Shown: positions 46,927 through 60,516, numbered from the stretch's first letter. The stretch: DNA of 64,000 nt from Agapanthus africanus (GCA_030015575.1 JASDDO010000006.1:203923632-203987631), one strand, 5' to 3'. Translations and numbers: made by a program. Notes: generated by a model not told the origin, from the sequence alone.

Positions 46927-48210
46927 AAAGGAGGTTTTGGCGGCCTCAAGGTGGAGTGGGGAGCTAGGGTTTTGGGTGTTGCCTCTATGGTGCCTGCACA
47001 TCTCAATTTCCACTCAATATTATTTTAGGGGTCTCGGGGTGTTAGCAGATTCTCAAAAACAGTGGCAGATTCCAGTTTTTCCCCGATATTGGTTTCTAAA
47101 ATCCGTATTCTGGTTTTTGCTTCAGGTTTTGGGTTCTAATTCATACACTAAGGTGTTGGTAAAACCCTAACTGAGCTTAATTTCCCAACACATCATAAGT
47201 TCCCTCAAACCCTAACTAGGTTATTCTCAATTCCATAATATCACACAATATCGATTAAATCTTAACATGGGTTTATAGGAAAGGCTATAATTAAGCTAAT
47301 GGTTCAGTGATTACCTCCATTAGCAACTCAAGAAAATTCTTGAGTTGCCCCTAGTGGCCAAAATCCTTGCTTCTTTAGCTCCATGTGTAGATCTAGGGAT
47401 TTTGCACAATTTTAATGAAATGGACATGTGGTTTTGGGGTTGTTTTTGAGATGAAGAAAGGGGTTGAAGGTGGAGGAAGGATGAGGCTAGGGCAGCAGCA
47501 GCAAGAGGAGAAGGAAGAGGGAAGAAAATGATGGGAGAATGGCTAAGGGTGCTAGTCAAAAGTCCACCTCTCTTTTTCACCTACCCTCATCATTACTTTT
47601 TCTTTTCTTTTTCCCTTTTCTTTTAATCCCTAAACCTTCTCACAAGAATAGTGATCCCAAATGATAAATCATGGCAAGAAAAATACACAAGTGTAGGAAA
47701 AAGTGATATGTGCAAGTTTTGCACAAAATTGCCAAAAAACCCGATTAGCGATTTTAATCGCGATTAGCACTAAATTAGTGTCAAACCAATCACAAAAACT
47801 TAAAAAATGTCATAATTCACTAATCTACCCTATTTTAGAATTTTCCATAATTTTTCTAACATTTTTCCTATTTATTTGCATTTAATATTAAAATAATCAA
47901 TAAAATAATATTAAATTATAAAAATTCCCAAAATTAATATTTTATATTTTTGAAAATGTTACACTTATATGCGCTCCTATTTCGTTTCGCTTGAGCCAAG
48001 AAACCTCTGTGTAGGACTCTAAAGACTCGTCAATACGCCAGCAGTAGGTGGTGATCATATCAGCCACCCACAAGCTGCAAGCGGTCTGCTAAACGTAACG
48101 TCCACCCCGGTATTGAGCCATCAGAAGATCAACGAGCAAGACTGCTCACACTCCTGCAAATCCAATCAGTAACACTTACCGCACAGTACCCAAAAACCAC
48201 CTGTTTGCAC

Positions 48211-50274
48211 TGTAAGTCCACGTTACCCGTCCCAGTTCTTTCGGGGATGCGGAAATGGTGAAAAACAATTTTTTTCGGTGAAGGTAACATGGACAAGAAA
48301 CCGGATCTTTGATAAACAAACTATCTAACAACCTAACTAAGAGTTTAACTACTATGTTAGGGGTTATACCTAGTCTTGAACTCCATCTCTTCTTCTCCTT
48401 GTAGTGGTCGGATCGGCCTTACCTCGTCGTCTCCTTGTGCCGAAGATGGATCCACCCGAAAGCTTCTACCTTTGGCTCCAACCTCAATCGAGAGGAAACT
48501 AAAATACTTGGCTTGCTAGACCTTGTACTCTCGAGTGAGTAAAGAAGAGTTTTTAGGGTTTTATCTCAATGGTTCTTGTTTCTCAACTCATGAGACAAGA
48601 GAACCATGAGCAAGAGGAAGAGGGAGAGCTTGGATGAGAGAGTGGAAATGATAGAATGAGAGAAGACTTTTACAACCATGCTCTCAAAAACCAAAAAAAT
48701 CATCATGATAATAACAATAATAAAGTATTTGTGATGGTTCATTTCAATGGCATTATCATTTCATGCAATTAATGCAATTTGTGAACAACAAGCAAGCAAA
48801 AGTCATACCCATGAAATGATAGCCATTGAAATGATGATGGTCAACAAGTCCAAAATAGTCAACAGGTCAACAAAGTCAACAGCTTTCAACCCAACCATGG
48901 CACCATAATACTTAATTAATATTATTATTAATCATATTTCTAATTCTCATTAGGGTTTAGAAGAAGTCAACAGTCAACAACCCTAATGAGAATCCTCCGC
49001 CTCTGTCTCTGTGAACTATGCATACACACCCGCATCCGTGTTCCGAGGAACATGAATACAATCGAGATAAAACCAATCCCAAAACGCATAATAGGATCTG
49101 GATTAAACCAAAGCCCGCTAGTAATAACTGCCCGGACACCAAACGTGCACAAGTGCGCGGATGTGAACGGACCTTGTCGCAAAACCATGCGACATCTACT
49201 CTGTTTTGCCCAAAGGCGAATAGCTCTCTGTGTGGGACTCTAAAGACTCGACACTATGCTGGCAGTGGGTTTAACCACAGGCCGCAAGCGGTACTAGCTG
49301 TACGTAACGGTCCCCAGGTAGATGCCGATAAGAAGACTGATAAGGTGAACCCATCCGAACTCCTACTAAGCCTGAATGTGACAGTCTCCGTACAGTCCGG
49401 TCTGTTCTTCTAAGAACATCGCATGGTGGGGCTAGGGGGCGGTAAACGTCAGTCCCCTAATAGCGGTACAAGTCGTGTCGGAGTGAAGCCCAGAACACCC
49501 TAAGATAACACTAGAAAACCTACCAGTTTATCTCGCTTGTCCTGGCCAGGGACTTTGTGTAATGGCTCTCCTAGACACAGCGCGATATCAACCCCCAATA
49601 CCGGGAGAGACAAATCCTGTCTAACCGTCACTGCCTCCAAGTGCTTCGGGACTGCACCCAACTACTACCTGTTTGCACGACTCCTTTGAGCTGTGGTAGG
49701 GTTGTAATCAAAGTACATTGGGAACACACTCGAGGCGAAGTGGCGGTGTCAAGTCAGCGGACTAAGCTGTACTCATGTCACCTGGGAACTGATAACTGAC
49801 GATAGGTATAGTACCAACCAACAGTTCCTGACGAGTCCTGTCCAGTGTACTCGTAACCTAATGAGCACCCTCATACTATCTCAAGTACGACGTACTGACG
49901 GCTGTGGGACAGACCGTATCCCCTGCTGGGATGAGAAGCGCATACGCTAGTCTACTCCGGAGTATCGATGCCCTGTCTCGATAGTCCTACGACTAGGGAC
50001 CTGTATAAGGATGTGCTTGTAGATTACCCAGCCCCCACTTGTGTGACTGCCATCACAACGCTGGTAATCAAGCAAAGATCTTAAGGGCTCCACTAATGTG
50101 TATAGGCGATATGCTAAAAGAAAGACATGTACACATTAAATTAGAAACAAACCAAGTAGCATACTACCATTTCGAGCAAGATTGTCTATACAACTGTGAA
50201 TATCACAAGCTTCCATCAAGTAATATACAAACTAGTATGATACAGTAATGGCCTTTAGGGCATATACACTAACA
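48211..50274 (-). mobile_element. Copia solo LTR N (B-type), TSD TGCAC
   Basis: It runs TGTAAGTCCACG to CACTAACA, 2,064 bp, between perfect TGCAC copies at 48206-48210 and 50275-50279. It matches the B LTR family in reverse, including GTCAA (W-box complement) clusters near 48838-48975. No internal region. Confidence 0.88.
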
Positions 50275-50752
50275 TGCACGACTCAGTAGAGCCGTGGTAG
50301 GGTGGAAATCAAAGCACAGTGGGAGACACACAAGACTCTATGACGATCTCGGGTCAACAGACTAAGCTGTACCAGTGTCACCAGAGAACTGCCATCTGAC
50401 TTGAGGTATAATACCATCTGGGAGTTCTCGGCGAGTCCGTTCAGTGTACCCAGTCTCCACTGAGCACTCACATACCATTTCTGATGTCAAACACCAATGG
50501 ATATGGGATCATCCATCGCCCATCACATGGGTCGAGAAGATATACGCTAGTCTACTTTGGAATATCGATGCCCCGTCTCGATATTCCCATGACTAGGAAC
50601 ATTGAAGGATGTACTCATGGACTACCCAGGCCCCACTAATATGATCTGCATCATAATCCTGGAAGTCGAGTACACATCCTAAGGGCTTTATCAACATGTA
50701 ACAGAGAGAAAACAAGTGTAAATGATAAAGAGCAACCAAATAGTGTACTATC

Positions 50753-52696
50753 TGTAAGTCCATGTCACACACCCCATGAACTTGCGGGGAGGCGGAATAT
50801 ATGAAAAACAATTATCAAAGCTTCATAACACGGACTTGAGCGCATGAATCGTTTCTAAACCTTTGCTAACAAAGTACAAGAGGTTTAACTACTCGGCTAC
50901 GAAGTTATACCTCACGTTACTTGTCCTTCGGGTCTTCATCGCGGTCCTCCACTCCTCATAGGCTTCTTAGAACATCGGCATCTCAACGGCCTCCTCGAAT
51001 CAAAGACGATCCACCTGAAATCTCCTACGCCAAGCTTAATCTCAAACTTGAGATAAATAGGTTGCTTAAAGTGCTAATCTAAGCTACCTAGGGGATATAG
51101 AGTGAGGTTATGGATGTGTTAGTCTAGCTAACCCTTGATCTCAACACATAAGAGGTTAGGGTTAGGGTTTGAAGAGAGAGTGAGCTTGAGGAGAGAGAAG
51201 GTGAGAATGATAATGAGAATGAAAAAGCTTCTCACTTGAATATATGAAACATAATGAATTATCAAATAAATGATTATTCACCATGCTTCATTAATTCAAT
51301 ATGAGTGATTCACTATGTGAGTCATTAAGCAATAAATAATGCATTAATGACATAGTGAATCACACAAATGAGTCACTAATTTCATTTAATGCAATGCCAC
51401 CTCCCCCCCAAGTCACCACTCTTCTAGAAGCTTCTCGACAAATTACGAGAACGCCCCTCTAATCCGTGAAAACACGGAAAAACTTTAGACTGTATAAATC
51501 CAATAACCTGATACTAGAAACTGGCTTAAACCAAAGCCGGCAAGTAATAACTGTCCGAAAAGTCGTACGTGCGTTAAATACACGTATGCGTCCGAACCCT
51601 TGTCGTAAAACTATATGACCTCTATATCGTTTCTCCTGGAGCAGGGAAACTCTCTGTGTGGGACTCTAAAGACTCGACACTATGCTGGCAGTGGGTTTAA
51701 CCACAGACCACAAGCGGCACTAGCTGTACGTAACGGTCCCCAGGTAGATGTCGATAAGAAGGCCGATGAGGAAAACCATCCGAACCCCTACTGAGCCTGA
51801 TGTGACAATCTCCGTACAGTCCGGTCTGTTCGTCTAAGACTATCGCATATCAAGCCTAGGGGGCGGCAAGCGTCAGTCCCCTAATAGCTGTATAAGTCGT
51901 GTCGGAGCGAAGTCCATTACACCCTGAGAACCTACCGGAACCTACCAGTATATCTCGCTTGCCCTGGCCAGGGACTTTGCGTAATGGCTCTTTGACACAG
52001 TGCGATATCAACTCCCAATACCGGGAGAGACAAATCCTATCTAACCGCCACTGCCTCCAAGTGCTCGGGACTGCACCCAACTGCTACCTGTTTGCACGAC
52101 TCCTTTGAGCCGTGGTAGGGTAGCAATCTAAGAACAGTGGGACACACTCGAGGCGAAGTAGCAGTGTCAAGTCTGCGGACTATGCTGTACTCATGTCACC
52201 TGGGAACTGTTAACTGACGATGGGTATAATACCAACCAATCAGTTCCCTGGCGAGTCCTGTCCGGTGTACCCGTAACCTAACGAGCACCTGTATACTATC
52301 TCTAGTACGATATACTGATGGCTGTGGGACAGACCATCTCCTCAACTGGGATGAGAAGCGTACACACTTAGTCTACTCCGGAATATCGATGCCCTATCTC
52401 GATAATCCAACGACCAGGGACCTGTATAGGATGTTGCTTATAGACTACCCAGCCCCCACTAGTGTGACTGCCATCACGACGCTGATAATCAAGCAAAGAT
52501 CCTATGGGCTCTACTAATATGTATAAGTGATACGTTACAAGAAACATATGCACATATTAAAGTAGACTCAAACCAAGTAGAATACTACTATGTTTAGCGA
52601 GACTGTTATATACAACTGTGAATATCCCAAGCTTCCATTAAGTAATATACAACCTAGTATGATACAATAATGGCCCATAGGGCATATACACTAACA
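50753..52696 (-). mobile_element. 3' LTR of D
   Basis: TGTAAGTCC to CACTAACA, 1,944 bp, closest to the A LTR. A CCCC/GGGG hairpin near 50775-50792 corresponds to the one in A. Confidence 0.85.
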
Positions 52697-52830
52697 AAGC
52701 CATGAGCTGGCATATCGTAGACCTATCATCTCGAATAGCCTCTCGAACTGCGTCTGAGGAAGGGCCTTTGTGAATGGATCAGCAATGTTATTCTCCGTCT
52801 CTACTCTCTTCACCTCGATCTCCCGGCGAT
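52697..52830 (-). pseudogene. RNase H tail of D
   Basis: The minus strand encodes the copia RNase H C-terminus (ADPFTKALPQTQFERLFE) and continues across element C at 62943. Confidence 0.8.
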
Positions 52831-52835
52831 CTACG

Positions 52836-55041
52836 TGTAAGTGCACGGCGGCGCCCCGGCCGTCAATCCGACGGCCAAACGCGGAAACGGTGATAAACTT
52901 AAATTTTGCGGACTTAGCAAACCGGCACCACCGCGCACTAAACCCCGGATCGTGCCATTAAACTAGATCTAGCAACTAACAAGAAGGGGAAGAGATATAC
53001 CGACTGATCCGAGTTCTCCGGTCTTTATCTCCACTCCGATCTCCTCGCGGGATCTCCGGTCGTCGCCTCCTCGCCGGAAGGGCACCACGTCGCCTGCATC
53101 TTTTACGGGCTCCCGCCTCTATACCGAGGCAACTCGGGCATGAAGCTGGCATGTCGACATGCCCAAGACTAGCTATAGAATGTAGTGTAGAGTGCAAGTC
53201 TCACTTTGGGGTATTGTTGCCATTGATGGAGGTGAAGGAAGAATGAGCTTTGGAGGGAATTGAAGCTCTCAATCTTTTTCAAAGAAAATGAGATGATCAA
53301 ATATATCTCCACCCAAAATGAACCTCTCTCTCTCTCACTCAAAGAAGTGGCCGGCCTCATCTACAGAATGGTGGTGGGAAAAATGAAATCAACCATCATC
53401 AAATCAAGAAGGAGAGTGAGTGTAGTAAAAATAGAAAGGTGACCATAAACAAACATCAACCATGCTTAATACTTCTATTCACATCAAATCTCATTAATGC
53501 AAAAGTATGGATGAAAGATATCATAATCAATACAATTGCAAGAAACCCCTTCCAAAAATGTTATTTGCACAATTGCAAATAACACCCTCCATCGGAAAAG
53601 TCCGGCCGGGAAAGAACAAAGGAAAACCGGCCGGAACGGAATGAAAACTGGCAACTCCAGAAAACTGGTTCCGTAATAAATTACAGGAAAACCCCGATAC
53701 TGTGCATACACACCCGCATCTGTATTCCGTCCGGATACAAATGTAAAGAGACAAAATCTACACTGTACTATACTAGGATCCGGCTTAAACCAAAGCCGGC
53801 TAGTAATATCCGTCCGATCCTGATCCGTGCAATACCGCACGTATCTGTTCGAACGCTGCCATATAACCATACGGCCACTAGTACAAAACTGTCCGATCCT
53901 GATCCGTGCAATACCGCACGTATCTGATCGGACCCTGCCATATCTCCATAGGGCCTCTACAGCGTTTCGCCCGAAAGCTTGAGTAACTGAAAGTGTGGTG
54001 GACTCTAAAGACTCGTCAATACTATGGCTGTGGATTTAACCACTAGCACGTCAGAGGTATAAGCCAATACGTGACGGGCCACCAGCTATTGACCAAAAGG
54101 GACGTCGATGAGCGAACTCATCCTGACACCCTACTGAGCCTGTCAGTGACAATATCCGTACAGTCCGGTCCGTTCGTCTATGAGCATCGCATGTCGGGCC
54201 TAGGGGGTTGGTAAAAGTCAGACCCCCAAAAGCGGTACAAGTCGTGTCGGAGTGTAGCCCAGAACACCCTGAGATACTACTGGAATACCTACCAGTAAAT
54301 CTCCTGCCTTGGCCAAGGTCTTCGTGTAATGGCTCTCCTAGACACAGCGCGACCTCACCCCCAATACCGGGAGAGACGAACCCCTGAAGATCCGCTCACT
54401 GCCTCCATGCGGCTCGGGACTGTACCCAACTAAAACCTGTTTGCACGACTCCTTTGAGCCGTGGTAGGGTAGTAATCAAAGTACAGTGGGAACTCACACG
54501 AGACAAATGACGATCCCCAGGTCGATGAACTAACCTGTACACATGTCACCAGGGAACTGCTATCTGACGTCAAGTATAATCCCAACTAGCAGGTTCCCAG
54601 CGAGTCCTGTCCGGTGTACTCATAACCCAATGAGCACCTGTATACATCTTAGGTGATCCAACTGACACCAATGGCTTGTGAGACCGGCCACCGCCCCTCG
54701 TCGGGGTCTCGACTGTATACACTAGTCTACTCTGGAGTATCGATGCCCTGTCTCGAAACTCCCACGACTAGGGACCTTTTAAGGATGTGCTTATAGACTA
54801 CCAGCTCCCACGTATATGATCGCCCTCATACTGCCGGTAGTCAAGCAAGAATCCTAGGGGCTCTATCAACGTGCAATAGCGACCTGTCATGTCACCTAAA
54901 TCAGTACACGATGATAAAGGTAAACCAGATAGCATACTATCATCTCGAGTAAGACTGTCCTACCGGGATAGGTCCTTCCTCAATCATTGCAATTACGTGC
55001 CTGTGATCCAATAATTGACTCTGAGGGCACTATCTCCAACA
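52836..55041 (-). mobile_element. 3' LTR of C
   Basis: TGTAAGTGCACGG to ATCTCCAACA. It includes a 79-bp tandem duplication at about 53800-53955 that is also in the 5' LTR but not in solo LTR Q. Confidence 0.92.
53800..53955. repeat. 79-bp tandem duplication in C LTR
   Basis: Two copies of GTCCGATCCTGATCCGTGCA... are 79 bases apart. The 5' LTR has the same pair at about 61695-61850. Confidence 0.85.
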
Positions 55042-55057
55042 ATCTCCCACTTGCACT
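55042..55057 (-). other. Polypurine tract of C
   Basis: The minus strand reads AGTGCAAGTGGGAGAT, identical to B's tract, and adjoins the 3' LTR. Confidence 0.88.
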
Positions 55058-58000
55058 CAAGGCTAATTATTGCGATGTCGCATACTCACAGCCCGTGTGA
55101 TACCGAACACCCAACTCCTCTACTAGTCAGTCTAAAAAAAAACCGTTTGTGAAACTATTGCGTTCGAGGAATAGCCTCAGTGAGTGGATCCGCCTTGATG
55201 TTTCTTTCTATGTCTCTCTATATCTCAAGTTCGCGGAGAAAGCCATCTCCCGAAATGAGCAATACCTGTCTTAGAATGTCTGGATGTCTGATGGGACCTA
55301 GCTCATAAATGAACTCCAAATCCAAACTTCTTAGACTGTATCGTCAACTGAACTTAATCAGTATCCTGCGCCATACCTCCCTCAGTATTTCCTTAGACCA
55401 CCTGTCCAAAATACTGCCCCTCGTCAGAAGGAAAACTATAACTCTGACAACATCCTTGTCGTCCATGTCACCTTGGAAGCCTGGAATGATAACCGTCTCC
55501 TAAAGGAGGCAGCCGTTATCATATCCCTAGAACATTCACTTATGTTCTAAAACTGCTTCCGACTGTTTCTCCAGGACTGGATCAATGTCAACTTATTGCA
55601 TCTAGTGCAAGAACAACATCTGGTGTGGTACTTGACATCTCATGATTGACTCAATTGCCTAAGCAAGTGATCTGCCAATCATGCGCATCCCTCTCTACTT
55701 TAGTCTATAAGACACATTTAGAGAGGGTGACTCCATCACCTGCAGGTACACTACCATGCCAGGAGTCGTCCATTCTAAATACTCTTAGAATGCTGTCTAA
55801 GTACCCAGATTGGGAAGCCACCCAAATCTAGATCTAAAACCATAGATCTATTAACCAGTATGTCTGATATAATGTCCAAGTCCTTTGTGGAGAAACCACT
55901 GTGTGACGACCAAAGTATAACCGATCGTAGTATAGGAATATCACTTCCTACTACCTTCTCAACAGATCCATCCCCTATTCTGATGACGTCAAACCTATGA
56001 CTGTCACATCAGAAATAGATGATCTATCTCCGCTACATCTGCTTTAGTCTATAAATAGACATAAGCCTGATGTCTACCAATGCTTCCGCTGCTCCTACTG
56101 ACTACGACAACCCTCTGCCAGAGTCATATAGACGTGCACTTCTAAAACTAGTTTAGAACGACGCTATACTCATCCTCCTGCCGGGTCTCGCAGCCTGGAA
56201 CAACAACAATGGCAAGTGTGGGTAAACAAGAACTTCCCTGTCACCGTCCTTGAGGCTACCGGAGTATCTCTCGGGTGCCTGAAGTTACCCACCTTATCTG
56301 CGGAGTGGCCAATGGAATGTCAAATCATATTGAATCTTCAGGTTCCTTATCAAATCTTCAGTAATCGTTTGCGGTTCTGGAATCACTTCCAGTTCTACCA
56401 TACTCCCACTACTGTTTTTGAAAAAATCCATTTTTAATAAAACTGTGGCGAGTCTAGAACAATATTTCTATTGATCTGCCAGATGGTAGAAAGTCAACCC
56501 TCGTCATAGCCTGGGTCAACCCACAAACAGCCATTACAGAAACGTGCCTTGAGTTATCCAGAGTCTGGTTTTAATCATAAGCCGGACAACTCCCCGTACC
56601 TTAACAATGTTAAGATATGAACTGTACTATATCCAATATAGAACTAGAGGCACTGATTTAATTTAACCAGATTCAAATCATGCAGCTATCTCCAGTGCAT
56701 GTCAACTAAATGGAAGGAGGCTGATCAGCGTTGCTCAACTTAGGAATGCTTCCAATTATGAGTAACCTGAAAGAGAAGCAATTTCTCTTTACCATTACTA
56801 TCAACTGAATACCATACATAAGTATCTACATCTTCGATCACTTTGAAGAATCCCGATACTTGCTACACCTGGTTCTCTACTCTATTCAAATACCTATAAC
56901 TCCTCAAAACTTAGACCCTGTGTTTCTACGAAACACATGTCTAAGAACTAGAGAAGTTAAAAGTAAACAGAATATAGTATGAGAACCAACCCCTCTGTCC
57001 TTATGGATACTGGACAACATACAATACTCTGTATAAGTCCGCTGAGTCTAACAACTCTCTCACTGTGTGTCGTAGGTTGAAAAACTGTACTTATGGTTAA
57101 GAAGAATTACACCGCTGTTTAATGCTCCTTACCTAACCATCCACTGATTTAGGTAAATGTCATCGACATAATATCAAAAGGTATATCTCACTCTATGAAA
57201 ATAGACGTACAGATATATCAATTTGAAATTGGTGCACAACAGCGGATATTCAAAACCAAATATTTGCCGACCGGCAAACAGCCCAGGTGATCTCCTCAAA
57301 TATCACTGATTACAACGAATCCCGATATAATGAGGATGATCACCCAATTCCCAATGACTTACTCCCACTCATCATCTATAAAACCATACAGATGTGAGAA
57401 TCATACCTGGTAAATACATACCCTGGAGTAAGTATCTAATCGGGAAATCAGTTTTCTTTTAACATTACACAGTGAAACTGAAACATTGAAGTGTTTCGGT
57501 GGGGTATCCCGGTATTCTTAGTAACGCCTCTTCCATTATCCAGATTCACAACTATAACCGTATAATTCTTTGCCACCTCTCCAAATCCCTTTATATGTCT
57601 TTAGTCATTACCTTCTGCACACCCCTTAGGCCAAATGGTTTTCTTCCTTCCCTACCGTTCGGCACCAGCTTATGGTTTGGAAGAAGACTATCCAATAAGC
57701 ATAAAGGGTGTACTGTCCTAATCCTAGGAGCACTCGCAACGCGAGAGAAGGTGAAGATAAAAGACACTTGAATGTACTTTATTCCTATTTCTCCTGGACC
57801 AGAATCCATCCCCGAACTGGAACAAGTTCCTTTCGAGTTCGTATATAACCATACGATGGAGTATCCAATAAACTGTGGATCTTCGTAGTGATACGGAGTG
57901 TCCTGGAGAAATACAAAGGTGATTTAGGATTGGCGAAGAAATACTTGGTTTGGTCGTAAATATCAGTCGCAGTTTACTTTGCCCTCTTACTAATCCCTTG

Positions 58001-58425
58001 CTTTGTCTTAATCTTAATACCTTCTGCACACCGTTTAGGCTAATTGGTTTTCTTCATTCCCAACCGGTCGGCACCAGCCTAAGGTTTGGAAGAAGACTAT
58101 CCAATTTGCGTAATAGGTGTACTATCTCCTAAACCAAGGAGTACTCACAACTTGAGAGAAGGTAAAAGGGAAAAGACAACTGAATAATCCTATCCGTTTT
58201 CTCCAGAACCGGAAACCATCCTCGAATTCCTTCGAGTTCGTATCTTACCATACGATGGTTTTGTCCAATGGAAGTGGACGTTCGTAGTAATACGGGGTGT
58301 CCTGGAGAAAAGGGTAAAAGTAGGAGTGGCAAAGAGGTCTGCAACTCTGACAATCCAAAAGTCAGTGTTAAGAAGGTTTGGTCAACTTGGTCACTGAGTC
58401 ATAGTCTAGGGTCGGGTCAAAGGTC
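55058..58425 (-). pseudogene. Decayed copia interior of C
   Basis: Nucleotide similarity to element A's pol is traceable in pieces on the minus strand (RNase H and RT around 55060-56150, integrase-like stretches around 56400-57200), with very many breaks and no frame over about 100 codons. The gag position (57600-58360) is taken by an imperfect duplication of period about 410. No protein could come from it. Fossil. Confidence 0.7.
57608..58350. repeat. Imperfect tandem duplication, period about 410, in C
   Basis: Both copies begin near CCTTCTGCACACC (57610 and 58019) and share the CGGCACCAGC, GGTTTGGAAGAAGACTATCC and ATACG(G)GGTGTCCTGGAGAA blocks, the last at about 57892 and 58292. Confidence 0.82.
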
Positions 58426-58726
58426 GCTGCCAGAGAGAGAGAGAAAAGAAACACTCAGCGTGCACTCTATCCTAGATCAGAATGGTTATCACTTAATCTA
58501 ATCTGGAAACCTCCCACTGTACCTCAAATTCTCCTCCAAACCTTAAAGAAGAATTAGTCGGGGTCACCCGAGGAGTAAACCAACTCATCAGTGGGAATCG
58601 GGATCCAACTCTCATCGCATGACAACGTGACGGAATCCGCTCACGTTATCACACTCCAGATGGTATGCGCATATCTGGCAAGTTTCAATACTTTTGAAAC
58701 TCCCGATGTGATTTCTGCCCCATGCT

Positions 58727-58938
58727 CTTATGACCTTGGCGTGAGGTCAAAATATCATAAGTCACATGTCAAGTTCTGCCCATCATTTTCCAGGTTAATT
58801 TGAACCCACCCGTACATACCATTGACGTAGGCCAAAATAGTAGTACGACTGTCCCAAACCAACGCATCTATCTATGCTACAGATAAATATCCGGAAGCTA
58901 CCAATCACTATGCCTTGGCGTGAGGTCAAAATACATAG
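58727..58938 (-). other. Three-hairpin leader module (C)
   Basis: Stems are CTTATGA/TCATAAG (58727-58761), CGTAC/GTACG (58811-58847) and CTATG/CATAG (58908-58938). Hairpin 2 differs from A (CGTAT/ATACG) by a compensatory pair. Confidence 0.75.
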
Positions 58939-59060
58939 CTTGAATACTACCGAATATTTAACCGAAATGATGGAGGGCTACGAATGGTTTCTGGCGAAAA
59001 CCTTTAACGTAATGAACTTGATATCGTTGAAGGAACGGATAGCTTTTTAAAAATATAGTG

Positions 59061-59320
59061 ACGAAAACCTTTACTAAAGAGGTCACTCCCGGCGAAGGGA
59101 TCTCGGCTCTTTCCCCGTAGAATGGGGTGCAGGATATTCCAAATGAATACCACGATGCAAAGCAAAAGTAATCGGCTATAGTGAAGGTATTGCCCTGACG
59201 CAAATTTCTGTCCAAGGGGTCACTCCCGGTGAAGGGATCTCGGCCCTTGCCTCGTCGACTGAGGAGCAGGATATTCCAAATGAATACCACGATGCAAAAC
59301 AAAAGTGAACGTCCTTGAAA
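59061..59320. repeat. Duplicated leader segment, period about 137 (C)
   Basis: GGTCACTCCCGG(C/T)GAAGGG occurs at 59081 and 59218, and CAGGATATTCCAAATGAATA follows each. Confidence 0.85.
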
Positions 59321-59447
59321 TAACAGCTTTTTGAAAAGTGTTCCAACAACATCAGAATAGGTTTGTTTAACTTGCATTGATCCGAATCAATGCAGTCCCA
59401 TCAATAGATCACACCACAAAGAACGAAAATATACTGACGTTAGTATA

Positions 59448-59532
59448 TGCCATCCGCATTCGCCACTGGGTCCCGTCATCACCCGTTAGGTTAGCTAACT
59501 AACGACAGAGCGGGGACTGGACTAGCGCGGAT
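59448..59532 (-). other. Conserved leader block (C)
   Basis: Third copy of the block in A and B, with CGTTAG (59484-59489) and CTAACG (59499-59504) preserved. Confidence 0.72.
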
Positions 59533-60472
59533 GTAAAACATATACAACATCTACTAATATATATACCAATATATTATATTTCGCTCAAGGCGTGAAAAGA
59601 AATGCAACATCACAGAAATGTACAGCATCACAGAACAATACAGATATCTGGGATCCCCGGGTTTCACAGAGCCACTACTGAAACCCGACGTTCCCCTGGT
59701 CGTGTGGATAGCCTGTGCAATGAAATCCTAGACCCCTACGGGTGCGGCAAGTTACCCGCCAAGACCTGAAGCGAGGTAGCCCCCTTCATCGACGTGAATG
59801 GACCACCCAACACTCCACGGAATCCGGCAACTTGGGCACCCCTCCTGGGTCAACCTGTACCCCCTACGAGTGCGGCGAATAGCTCGCCAATCCTAGAGTG
59901 AAGCCCCCTCCATCTCAATGCCATGAGATGCGGGCTTGTTGCCCTCCAGAACCCGGCTATCCGTGCACCCCACCGCGGGGTAATCCTAGTACAGAAAGTA
60001 AAATATACATACACCGGGTACATCGACCGCAACCAGGTCGTGCCCCAAAAGAATAATACAAACAGGCAGTGACGGCAGTCCACATGTCGGACGCTCGCCA
60101 CGCAATATCAAATGTACATAATACAACAGCACTGTACTAGCATTGCATCCAGGCTATCCCCCACGACCGATCCGCAACATCACAGCAATACATAGAACAT
60201 CAACGTGAAAGTCACGTTCGCAAATCCGTCTAACCGGGCTATAGCAGTTAGACCGGATTTACCGATCAAGTGACATTCACGGTCGCAGATATAATGTAAA
60301 TACTGTGAAAAAATGTGTTTAAAATATCCGATCGATCAAAAATTAACAAGTGGGCCCCCAATCAATACTGTAGCACTCACAGAAAACCTGGGCCCAATTT
60401 TAATATTCCAAACCCCCTAAAAATCGCCCAGAAGCCCACTGGAAAAATACGACGCAGTGAAGGAACCAATGT

Positions 60473-60516
60473 GCGGCGGAACCGCGGCCCAAGTGGGGGT
60501 TTGGCCGCGGTTCCGC
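60473..60516 (-). repeat. GC-rich dyad in leader of C
   Basis: GCGGCGGAACCGCGGCC (60473 onward) pairs with GGCCGCGGTTCCGCGC (ending 60516) around a short G-rich loop. Confidence 0.85.

Larger units (their letters stand above)
43909..47963 (-). mobile_element. Gypsy-type solo LTR P, 4,055 bp, TSD CTTAT
   Basis: It runs TGTCACGACCC to AATGTTACA with perfect CTTAT copies at 43904-43908 and 47964-47968 and no internal region. Orientation is set by comparison with T, whose primer site fixes the sense strand. It is the full-length form of the LTR family seen in pieces as T and J. It contains a tandem array (45040-45360) and a GC palindrome (46906-46926). No open frame suggests a captured gene. Confidence 0.85.
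43072..50752 (-). mobile_element. Copia LTR E, split by P and N and cut by D
   Basis: E-derived pieces are 43072-43908, 47969-48210 and 50280-50752. They read as one minus-oriented copia LTR related to F, and F and E stand end to end in inverted orientation. At 50752 it is cut by element D before its sense start is reached; the remainder should lie beyond D outside the window. Confidence 0.75.

Noticed and set aside
53484-53870. 128-codon open frame, repeated at 61380-61766
   Set aside because: Both copies lie at the same place in the two LTRs of C and are kept by LTR identity. No domain is visible and related LTRs do not keep the frame.
57499-58501. Several 60-100 codon frames in the interior of C
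   Set aside because: They fall in the diverged 410-bp duplication on both strands and are not preserved between its two copies.
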